Shown: positions 10,333-18,759 of the stretch, one piece after another
Numbering within the stretch: the first letter of the stretch is position 1
Layout: every line of letters begins with the position of its first letter
Assembly (NCBI GenBank): GCA_947500545.1
Contig: CANMSO010000001.1
Span: forward strand, 950,008 to 1,014,007
DNA length: 64,000 bases
Direction of reading: 5' to 3'
From: an uncultured Aquimarina sp.
GTDB taxonomy: Bacteria; Bacteroidota; Bacteroidia; Flavobacteriales; Flavobacteriaceae
Translations under genes and position numbers: made by a program
The notes under the pieces: model-generated
Seen by the model: only the letters and a program-made list of their open reading frames with translations
Told to the model about the DNA's origin: nothing
Database searches by the model: none

Positions 10333-10692
10333 TGTTGTGTTGTGAGTTAGTATATTCCGCTTAAATTAACTGAGCCGAAGCTAAAATTATTTTACCAAAA
10401 ATACCAGAGTCAAATGTTACTAAATGGTTATGTACTATGTTGATAATCCAACATTTACATACATTAACCAGTATAAAATATTAAGTATTAGAGGTTTACA
10501 AATTTTAACAGTTGTTAATAAGTTATTTCTTACACAGACTATCAGAATTATACTTCTTTTTACACTTTTCACCGTTGATAAACATCAATTTTAACAAATA
10601 CAAAAACACCGTACTTATTCTGTGGTTTTTAATCAATTGATTCACAATAATTTACATTAAATTTAAGTGCCAACTTAAATATATTACACAAA

Positions 10693-10878
10693 ATGAAAAA
10701 AATCTTAAACCTAACTGGGGTTCAAAAGCTAAGTAAAGAACAACAAAAACAAGTTAAAGGAGCGTTCTTTAGAGCACCTTGTTGTCCATCTGGCAGTGGT
10801 TGCCTTGTCAATTGGGGTGGTCAACCTTCCTGTGAACCAGGATACTGCGACCGATGGGGACGCTGCATATTTTTGTAA
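10693..10878 (+). CDS. Cys-rich secreted peptide/RiPP-like precursor 1
   Basis: 61 aa; leader MKKILNLTGVQKLSKEQQKQVKGA similar to Bacteroidota bacteriocin-type leaders; core with six Cys (CC...C...C...C...C). Confidence 0.75.
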   Translation: MKKILNLTGVQKLSKEQQKQVKGAFFRAPCCPSGSGCLVNWGGQPSCEPGYCDRWGRCIFL

Positions 10879-10915
10879 AAATAGATTGAAGTGCTAACCT
10901 TTAATATTACACACA

Positions 10916-11122
10916 ATGAAGAAAATTTTGGAATTGAACGGGGTAAAAACACTAAGTAGAGAACAACAAGGACAGATCAAAGGGGCTATGGGGCACATAA
11001 GTTGTTGTCATCCAAACCCCAGAGGCGGTGGTAGAGATTGCCGCATTACTCTTCCAGGCGGATCCAGTTTCTGTGAACCAGGTAGATGTAGACAATATGG
11101 AGGAGGCTGCATATTTTACTAG
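10916..11122 (+). CDS. Cys-rich secreted peptide/RiPP-like precursor 2
   Basis: 68 aa; leader MKKILELNGVKTLSREQQGQIKGA; six Cys; shares CEPGxCxxxGxCIF[LY] end with copy 1. Confidence 0.75.
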   Translation: MKKILELNGVKTLSREQQGQIKGAMGHISCCHPNPRGGGRDCRITLPGGSSFCEPGRCRQYGGGCIFY

Positions 11123-11143
11123 TTAAACTCTCTAAAACCTTTT

Positions 11144-11175
11144 AAAAAGGTGAACCACCGTGGTTCACCTTTTTT
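11144..11175 (+). terminator. rho-independent terminator between peptide genes and ackA
   Basis: aaaaaggtgaacca ccg tggttcaccttttttt near-perfect hairpin with T run. Confidence 0.85.
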
Positions 11176-11211
11176 TATACATCTATATGATAAATTGTTT
11201 TCCTATTTAAT

Positions 11212-12399
11212 TTAATTGGAAAGCAACTCAAAAGATTGATTAGCAATCTCTACTTCTTCATTAGTAGGAATTACTAGTATTTTTACTTTTGAAGATGATA
11301 AACTAATATCTCTCGCCTCTTTTGATCGAATACCATTCTTTTCTTTATCCAACTCAACCCCTAAAAAGTCCAAGTCTGTACATACCAAATTTCTAATTAC
11401 ATCAGAGTTTTCTCCAATTCCTGCGGTAAACACAATCGCATCCAATCCATTCATCACTGCTGAATAAGAACCTATAAATTTCTTGATCCTATATGCGTTC
11501 ATTTTTAATGCTAATCTACAATCAGCATTTCCTTTTTCGGCTTCAGATTCAATATCCCGTAGATCACTATACCCTGTAAGTCCAAGCATTCCACTTTCCT
11601 TTTGTAAAAGTGTATTTACTTCATCTAATGAATATCCTAAAGAATTTACCATGTAAAAGATCACAGATGGGTCGATATCTCCTGATCGCGTTCCCATAAT
11701 CAATCCATTCATAGGAGCAAAACCTAAAGTATGATCTATACTCTTACCATCTTTCACTGCAGTCATACTACATCCATTACCTAGGTGGATTGTTATTATC
11801 TTAGATTTTTCCTTTTTCAGAAATTCAATAGCCTTTCCCGAAACATATTTATGGCTGGTTCCGTGAAAACCATATACTCTTATCTTGTTTTCTTCCAAAA
11901 AGACATTAGGAATAGCATATTTGTATGCTTCTACAGGAATTGTTTGATGAAAGGCTGTATCAAATACCGCCACTTGCTTTGCTACCGGAAAAATCTCTTC
12001 AGATACCAAAATGCCTTGTAGGTTGGCTGGATTATGCAAAGGTGCTAATGCTGAAAGTTTTTCTATCTTTTGTTTTACTTCTTCTGTGATTCCTACTGTT
12101 TCTGCAAAAGTACTACCACCATGCACAACTCTATGACCTACAACTTGAATTTCTGAAGCAGATTGTATCACTCCTACTTCCTTACTCATCAAATATGAAG
12201 CTATTAATTGCAAACCATCTTTATGATTATCTATACTATCTACCTTTTCTATCTTATTTGTGTCTGTATTATAGCTAATTTTGGCATTTTCTAAACCTAT
12301 GCGTTCTACCATTCCTGAACAAACAACATTAGCTTCTGGCATTTGAAATAGTTGGAACTTTATAGATGAACTTCCTGAGTTTAATACAAGTATTTGCAT
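11212..12399 (-). CDS. ackA: acetate kinase
   Basis: MQILVLNSGSSSIKFQLF; VGHRVVHGG; VFDTAFHQTIP; GFHGTSHKYV; FTAGIGENS. Confidence 0.97.
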   Translation of the reverse strand: MQILVLNSGSSSIKFQLFQMPEANVVCSGMVERIGLENAKISYNTDTNKIEKVDSIDNHKDGLQLIASYLMSKEVGVIQSASEIQVVGHRVVHGGSTFAETVGITEEVKQKIEKLSALAPLHNPANLQGILVSEEIFPVAKQVAVFDTAFHQTIPVEAYKYAIPNVFLEENKIRVYGFHGTSHKYVSGKAIEFLKKEKSKIITIHLGNGCSMTAVKDGKSIDHTLGFAPMNGLIMGTRSGDIDPSVIFYMVNSLGYSLDEVNTLLQKESGMLGLTGYSDLRDIESEAEKGNADCRLALKMNAYRIKKFIGSYSAVMNGLDAIVFTAGIGENSDVIRNLVCTDLDFLGVELDKEKNGIRSKEARDISLSSSKVKILVIPTNEEVEIANQSFELLSN

Positions 12400-12416
12400 A
12401 TTCTTTTTTTGTCTTT

Positions 12417-14510
12417 TTATAATCCTTGAGCCTGAATTGCTGTAATAATAACAGTATTATATACATCGTCAACAGTGCATCCACGACTTAAATCATTAAC
12501 CGGTTTATTTAGTCCTTGCAGCATAGGTCCGATAGCCAATGCTCCTGTTTCTCGTTGAACTGCTTTATATGTATTATTTCCTGTATTTAGATCAGGAAAT
12601 ATCAATACACTGGCTTGCCCTGCTACATTAGAATCCGGAAGTTTACTTTGGCCAACTCTCATATCTACAGCTGCATCATATTGTATAGGGCCTTCAATTT
12701 TTAGGTTAGGACGTTTTTCTTTTACAATTGCCGTTGCTTCTCTAACCACCTCTACATCAGCACCCTTTCCGGAATCGCCTGAAGAATAAGATAACATTGC
12801 AACTTTCGGTTCAATTCCAAAGGCCGCCGCAGATTCTGAAGATGAAATTGCAATTTCTGCCAGCTCTTCTGCATTAGGATTTGGGTTTATTGCACAATCA
12901 CCAAAAACTGAAACACGATCCTCTAAACACATAAAAAATACTGAGGAAACGACTTTGACATTTGGTTTTGTTTTAATAAACTGCAATGCTGGTCTAATCG
13001 TATGTTGTGTTGTATGCACTGCCCCAGAAACCATACCATCTGCATGACCCTTATGGATCATCATCGTTCCAAAATAAGACACATCTGCCATCATATCTTT
13101 GGCCATATCATGATTTACATTTTTATGCTTACGCAATTCATAAAATGTATTTACATAGTCATCATAAAAAGGTGACTCAGTAGGAAAGACAATGTTTACC
13201 TTATCAAAATCGATAGGGATATCCAGTTTTATTGCTTTACTTTTAATTTTCTTCTCATTTCCAATTAAAGTAATATCCACCACATTTGAAGCTAATAATC
13301 TAGATGTAGCTCTCAAAATTCTCTCATCAGATCCTTCGGGAAGTACAATATGCTTCTTATGTTGTAACGCTCTCCTTAGCAAGTTGTACTGAAACATACG
13401 AGGTGTTAAGCCTTCAGATTTGAAAGTAATTAACTTATCAGCAAGACGATCTTCATTTACATATTTTTCAAAAGTACTTATAGATGTATCTATTTTTTGC
13501 AAGTTATCCACATAAATTCTAGATCTAATTGCTCCTATTTGATTTGTTATTGAAAACGTACCACTAGGTACAGATATAATTGGAAATGATAACGAAACTC
13601 CTTCTATAAGTTTTAATATTGGTTTTTCTGGAATAATTCCTCCGGTAAGGATTATTCCAGAAATCTTTGGATAATTATCTGAAATATTTGCTTGTAATAC
13701 TCCAAGAATGATATCAGCACGATCTCCTGGGGTTATTACCAAACTATTATCTTTTAGATGCGTAAGATAATTACGCAATTGCATGGCACCAACTCCAAAG
13801 CTTCCTGCCTGATTGTTCAAAAACTCCTTACCAAAAAGTATAGTGCCATCAAGTTCATTTACAATTTCTTTTATTGTTGGATTAATAAGGGAGTTCACCT
13901 TTGGTATTATGATCCTGTCAACATTATCCCCAAAACTTTGTTGAAAAGCGGCTTCTAATTTTTCTTCACAACCTGGAGTTACTTTGTTAGAAACCATTGC
14001 CAAAACTTCAACATCCTTACCATTGAAAGTGTCAAAAGCTAATTTTAGATTACCTACAATCTCCTCATTTTTCTTGTCAATACCGCTAGAAACAATTACC
14101 GCAGGGATACCTAAGTTTTTTGCAATAATTACATTGATATCAAACTCTATAATTGTACCTTCATCAGAGAAATCGGTACCTTCTACTAATATAAAATCGA
14201 ACTTTTCCTCTAGGTTCTTATATTTTCGAATGATTTCATCAATAATTTCACCTGATTTACCTTGATTGTATTTCTGTAATACTTCGCTCCTGGTAAAAGC
14301 ATAGGCTTTTTTGAAATTGATATCTAACTCAAAATGGGATATTACGGTATTGATATGATTATCTACTTCACCCTCTTTAGGGTCATCAATAATGGGTCTG
14401 AAGTATCCTACCCTGGCAACCTTACCAAGAAGCATACGCATCATACCTAAAACTACAATAGACTTACCACTATTAGGCTCAATAGTAGCAATATAAACAG
14501 CTTTGCTCAT
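12417..14510 (-). CDS. pta: phosphate acetyltransferase with N-terminal BioD/CobB-like (DRTGG) region
   Basis: MSKAVYIATIEPNSGKS start at 14510 (ORF called from 14549); C-terminal PTA domain ...GMVSGAVHTTQHTIRPALQ...; adjacent to ackA. Confidence 0.95.
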   Translation of the reverse strand: MSKAVYIATIEPNSGKSIVVLGMMRMLLGKVARVGYFRPIIDDPKEGEVDNHINTVISHFELDINFKKAYAFTRSEVLQKYNQGKSGEIIDEIIRKYKNLEEKFDFILVEGTDFSDEGTIIEFDINVIIAKNLGIPAVIVSSGIDKKNEEIVGNLKLAFDTFNGKDVEVLAMVSNKVTPGCEEKLEAAFQQSFGDNVDRIIIPKVNSLINPTIKEIVNELDGTILFGKEFLNNQAGSFGVGAMQLRNYLTHLKDNSLVITPGDRADIILGVLQANISDNYPKISGIILTGGIIPEKPILKLIEGVSLSFPIISVPSGTFSITNQIGAIRSRIYVDNLQKIDTSISTFEKYVNEDRLADKLITFKSEGLTPRMFQYNLLRRALQHKKHIVLPEGSDERILRATSRLLASNVVDITLIGNEKKIKSKAIKLDIPIDFDKVNIVFPTESPFYDDYVNTFYELRKHKNVNHDMAKDMMADVSYFGTMMIHKGHADGMVSGAVHTTQHTIRPALQFIKTKPNVKVVSSVFFMCLEDRVSVFGDCAINPNPNAEELAEIAISSSESAAAFGIEPKVAMLSYSSGDSGKGADVEVVREATAIVKEKRPNLKIEGPIQYDAAVDMRVGQSKLPDSNVAGQASVLIFPDLNTGNNTYKAVQRETGALAIGPMLQGLNKPVNDLSRGCTVDDVYNTVIITAIQAQGL

Positions 14511-14687
14511 GTACATGAATTTGGTTAGCGCAAAGATACGCCAATGCACTAATTTAACATAAAATTACAAGGCAATAAAACATCTTTATACCAGACTATT
14601 ATAATATTAACATTTTCGTTTTAAAATCAATAAAAAAAGGTTCAGAAAAACTCTAAACCTTTTAATAATTACTTTTAATTTTGACTT

Positions 14688-15788
14688 CTAGTTGATGTCT
14701 TCACCTTTTTTTAGTTTTTCAAGTGCTCCCGTAAGTCTTGGCTTAAATCTTTCTGGTGCATTTGTCATCGCAACATTTATAGATTTAATAGCATTTTTAT
14801 AATCTCCTGTTGCAGAATAGGCTCGTGCTAATCCAAAATTAGATGGCCAGGCTCCATTATTATTTTTTACATTATTTTTTAGAATTACCAGAGCCTTGTC
14901 TTTTTGTCCTTGACCTATAAGTCCGGTTCCTAATTGATACACCTGAGAGGCCGTACCTAATTTGGCAGCTTTATCAACGAGCGACATTGCGTCATCCATT
15001 TTACCTTGTTTTGCAAGTATTCTAGATTTAAGCGAAAGGTTTGAAAAAGTCTCTTTACTAAAGAAAGCCCCACTTATTGACGCATTTACCCATTCGAGTG
15101 CTTGATCCAACTCTCCAGCATTAAATGCATAATTAGCTGCGCTATCCCAGTTTGACTGTGTAAAACCAGGTGAGTTACGAAGGTCACTTTTAATTCCCTT
15201 CATCACAATATCTTTTACATTAACTTCAATCTTAAAAGGTATTTCTTTTTTCTCCCATCGTAAAGCAGCAATCGTGCTATTAGCTTCATATCTTGGAAAT
15301 AAAAAAGTTAATGTTTCTGTATGTGGTATGTCATTAGTTTTTACATCTACGCGTAATGCATCATCTTTTTCATCATAGAAGTAACTTCCCCATGCATTAG
15401 CATCTTTAGAAAATATTATGGTGGCGCCTTCATCTTCCTTAACAGCAATATGAAGACCATATTTACCAGCTTTGATATCTTTTCCTTCTACTTTTACATC
15501 ATGGGTAAATTCTATCGTAGAATTTGCATTAGCTCCCGCTCTCCAAGGAGCTGCGGTTGAGGTTCCAAAACCAAGATTGTTATATCCATAAGGGACTAAT
15601 TTTCCCCAAATTTCACGTTCTTTTACACTCGGTCGACCATAATCAATGGTGATGTTGGTGATTCCTACACGTTGCATTACTTGTGCTCGTTGACTTCCTT
15701 CGGGTGTTTTAAGCTGTGCATTTGCTTGTGTAGAAAATAGCAGCATTGCCCCCGCAATGCATGCGACTAAGGGGTTGGATTGTTTCAT
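14688..15788 (-). CDS. DUF2911 domain protein with TPR-like C-terminus
   Basis: MKQSNPLVACIAGAMLLFSTQANAQ signal peptide; VGITNITIDYGRPSVKEREIWGKLVPYG. Confidence 0.85.
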   Translation of the reverse strand: MKQSNPLVACIAGAMLLFSTQANAQLKTPEGSQRAQVMQRVGITNITIDYGRPSVKEREIWGKLVPYGYNNLGFGTSTAAPWRAGANANSTIEFTHDVKVEGKDIKAGKYGLHIAVKEDEGATIIFSKDANAWGSYFYDEKDDALRVDVKTNDIPHTETLTFLFPRYEANSTIAALRWEKKEIPFKIEVNVKDIVMKGIKSDLRNSPGFTQSNWDSAANYAFNAGELDQALEWVNASISGAFFSKETFSNLSLKSRILAKQGKMDDAMSLVDKAAKLGTASQVYQLGTGLIGQGQKDKALVILKNNVKNNNGAWPSNFGLARAYSATGDYKNAIKSINVAMTNAPERFKPRLTGALEKLKKGEDIN

Positions 15789-15933
15789 GACTGACATTTT
15801 TGAATTAATTATTATCACTAAAAAGAAACCATATCTGATTTCTGACCATAACAATGTAGTATGTAATCATTAATCCTAATGTTACTGTAGTGTTAAACTC
15901 AAATAAAAAGTCACAATTGATTGTTAAACGGGC

Positions 15934-17163
15934 TTATTCCTTTAACAACTGGTTAACAAAACCCTCGAACTCAGTCTTAAACTCAACATATTTCTGCCCG
16001 GTAGCAGGACCATTAAAACCTGTATGTATCTTGCGTACTTTTCCTTTTTTATCAATGAAAACCGTTGTTGGATATGACAGTACATGATTGAGCATAGGGA
16101 GTTTTTCCTGTGCTTTTTGCTTATCCGAAGTTCCGTATTGAGCAAGTAAAACAGGATATTCTACATTTAACTTATCTTGTAAACGTTTTATAGATTTAAT
16201 CGCTTTCTCAGGAGTTCTGGCATATTCAAAGGCCAGTGCGATAAACTCCACATCTTTTTCTTTATTACGATTAAAGAAATCTACATAATATTTTGTTTCA
16301 TCCATACAATTTGGACACCAAGTTCCCATTATCTGCACAATTACCACTTTGTCTTTAAATCGATCATCTACTAGAGAAACTTGCTTACCATCAACATCTG
16401 GAAAACTAAATTCAAAAGTATCATAACCTTCTTTTAGAAAAGTTAATGAATCTTCTGATGGTAATTCGTAAGACTCATTTCTTTTTGCCGTAAATGGTTC
16501 TTTCCAATGATTTCCAGAATAAAAATAACCATTAATTAGGGTATCTGTAACGGTGCCTGTAAATAGAAAAGCATGTGCTCCATCAAAAGTAGATAGCTGT
16601 AGTCCATTGTTATTAATCACCCCTTCCAAATATCGATAATCCCCCGTTGTTGTTCTAAAGGTTCCTGTAACAACATTTCCATTCTGCTTAAAAACACCCT
16701 TAGCAATATATCTATCTTCATCACTATCTTTACTAAAAACCGTTTCCCAATTACCAGTTATATCGTAAGAAGGCTTAGAATCAATACCAAACCTGTCTTG
16801 TTCACCATATTTTGCAGTAAAAGGTACTACTCTATCTAAACTTTGTTTGATAAAACTTCCTGAGATAGTTGCAGAATCTATAAATTTTGCAGCAACGTAC
16901 CCCTCAAACACAGGAAATTTAATTTTTATAGAATCTCCATTAATCTCAATCTCATCTACATTAATGGTTTCTTCGGCATTAAATATTTTTAATGTTTGAT
17001 CATCCATAACTTCGAATAAAAAAGGAAGTTGCTCATCATCCTGAAGACTAAGCGTTGCACGCCACGGGCCGCTTTTAAAATCAATCTTATTCAATGTTTC
17101 TTCTTTTTTACAAGAAATGAACAAAGTCAAAACAGCAAGTAATAAAATATATTGTTTTTTCAT
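15934..17163 (-). CDS. TlpA-like thioredoxin-fold lipoprotein
   Basis: Lipobox LFISCKKEE; VVIVQIMGTWCPNCMDE (CPNC active site); YPTTVFIDKKGKVRKIHTGF. Confidence 0.9.
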   Translation of the reverse strand: MKKQYILLLAVLTLFISCKKEETLNKIDFKSGPWRATLSLQDDEQLPFLFEVMDDQTLKIFNAEETINVDEIEINGDSIKIKFPVFEGYVAAKFIDSATISGSFIKQSLDRVVPFTAKYGEQDRFGIDSKPSYDITGNWETVFSKDSDEDRYIAKGVFKQNGNVVTGTFRTTTGDYRYLEGVINNNGLQLSTFDGAHAFLFTGTVTDTLINGYFYSGNHWKEPFTAKRNESYELPSEDSLTFLKEGYDTFEFSFPDVDGKQVSLVDDRFKDKVVIVQIMGTWCPNCMDETKYYVDFFNRNKEKDVEFIALAFEYARTPEKAIKSIKRLQDKLNVEYPVLLAQYGTSDKQKAQEKLPMLNHVLSYPTTVFIDKKGKVRKIHTGFNGPATGQKYVEFKTEFEGFVNQLLKE

Positions 17164-17232
17164 ATCATTTATAAAAAAGCCTGAGAAACATTGTATAGTT
17201 ACCAGGCTTTAGCATCTTTGTTAGTATAGTTT

Positions 17233-17589
17233 TTAATGTCTTTTCTCCTTAATTATAGTAGAGTCATTCGATTTTTTCAGCTTTTGTTTCGAATTAGTTT
17301 TGATATCTTTATTTTTCTGCTTTTTCTTATCTTTCTTTGATTCAACTTCATTCAATACTGGTTTTCCTTGCTCATCAAAATAAGGTCTAAATCCTACTTT
17401 TTCTTGAGAAATACCCTTTTTATGGGTTTTAGAAGGCGATGAAATTGTTTTTTTTCTGTTCTTTACTACATTTTTATCTTTTCCTTGTTTTTCAATCTCT
17501 TTCATATTAAGCTGATCCTGAGCGCAGACAATATCTGTACTAAAAAACATAAGTACAAAACCTATTAATATATATTTGAGGCTATCCAT
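17233..17589 (-). CDS. small Lys-rich exported protein, unknown function
   Basis: Signal-like N-terminus MDSLKYILIGFVLMFFSTDIVCAQ; rest Lys/Ser-rich. Confidence 0.55.
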   Translation of the reverse strand: MDSLKYILIGFVLMFFSTDIVCAQDQLNMKEIEKQGKDKNVVKNRKKTISSPSKTHKKGISQEKVGFRPYFDEQGKPVLNEVESKKDKKKQKNKDIKTNSKQKLKKSNDSTIIKEKRH

Positions 17590-17654
17590 ATTTCAAATCT
17601 TAAAATTTTATCAAAAATACTAAAAAGAATGATCTCTCATTAATACTTCAACAC

Positions 17655-18362
17655 TTACTGATCATCAGAATAGACTTTATCAAGTTTTTCTTTTCCTTCT
17701 TTGATCTTTTTCTTTCCTTTTGTTAAAGATTCTTCAAGAGCCTTCAATTTCTCCTCAGCTTTAGCAATTTTAGCTTCCTTTTCTGCAATTTCTTCAGGTG
17801 TAAGAGCATCGTCTCCTTTCTTTTCTTTTGATTTTGCCAGGCGTTCTTTTGCTGCAGCTATTTTTTCTTTACCCTTCAGAATTTTAGATTCATTTTTTTC
17901 GAACATCTCACTACGTTCTTTTGCCTTGTTCTTTGCTTCTTCTGCCCTGGACATTCCAAACTCCTTACCTTTCAGCCCTTCTTTATTTTTACCATAAGCT
18001 TTGCTTTTTGCTTCTTTTTCGGTCTTTTTAATGGCTTTCTCTGCTCTCTCTTCTTCTTTTTCAGTCTTTTTCTCAGCTTTTTCTTTTCTATCTTCTATCT
18101 TACTCTTTATTTCTTCTTTCGCTTCTTTAGTCTTTTCTTTTGCATTTTCTCTTGCCTCTTCTGCCTTGTTCTTCGCCTCTTCTCTTGCTTCTTCTGCTCT
18201 TTCTTTACCCTTTTGCTTTAATTCTTTAGACGTTTCTTTCCCTTCTTTTTTCTTTTGTGCAACTTTTTCTTTTGCATCTTGAGATTTACCTTGAGCATAA
18301 GTCATCTGACTTGTAAAGGTGAAAATTATTATAAATACAAATGTCAATCTAATTAGTCTCAT
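17655..18362 (-). CDS. exported Lys/Glu/Ala-rich coiled-coil repeat protein
   Basis: Signal peptide ...FTSQMTYAQ; repeated (K/R)EEA(R/K)(E/N)xAK-type segments. Confidence 0.7.
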   Translation of the reverse strand: MRLIRLTFVFIIIFTFTSQMTYAQGKSQDAKEKVAQKKKEGKETSKELKQKGKERAEEAREEAKNKAEEARENAKEKTKEAKEEIKSKIEDRKEKAEKKTEKEEERAEKAIKKTEKEAKSKAYGKNKEGLKGKEFGMSRAEEAKNKAKERSEMFEKNESKILKGKEKIAAAKERLAKSKEKKGDDALTPEEIAEKEAKIAKAEEKLKALEESLTKGKKKIKEGKEKLDKVYSDDQ

Positions 18363-18429
18363 GATTCATTTCTATTAATATTAAACAAATTGTTATTACG
18401 GGTATGTAACGGTTTATGAGTACCCCAAA

Positions 18430-18633
18430 TCAGATATTATCTAAATCTTCTAAAGAATCTTCTAATTCCTTGGCCTTGGTTTCGACCTCTTCTGTGACCT
18501 GATCCAACTCAGATTCGACAGCTTCAATTTTCTCAATTGCAGCTTTGGTCTCTTCTTCTTCTTTCTTTTTATCTGTACAAGAAACAATACCAAGAATAAA
18601 CAATAAGGTAAATAACTTAAAAAGTGTTTTCAT
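18430..18633 (-). CDS. small coiled-coil lipoprotein
   Basis: MKTLFKLFTLLFILGIVSCTDKKKEEEE lipobox followed by heptad-like acidic helix. Confidence 0.7.
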   Translation of the reverse strand: MKTLFKLFTLLFILGIVSCTDKKKEEEETKAAIEKIEAVESELDQVTEEVETKAKELEDSLEDLDNI

Positions 18634-18759
18634 AATTATAGTTTGTTAGTATATCCTTTAATAAAGATAATATAATTTTATTTGAGATAACCTTTTATTC
18701 CTGTTTGTAACCTCTATCCAATATATTATCTTTACCGATTGAATTAAGAAAGATCACAA

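Noticed and set aside
10333-11211. RiPP maturation enzymes or exporter beside the Cys-rich peptides
   Set aside because: Searched neighbouring ORFs by eye; only the nuclease and ackA flank the peptides, so no biosynthetic cluster is claimed.
17701-18282. Plus-strand ORFs 17701..17997 and 18001..18282 (Ser/Phe/Ala-rich)
   Set aside because: They are antisense to the K/E/A-rich repeat gene; the composition is the mirror of GAA/GCA/AAA codons on the other strand, not independent proteins.
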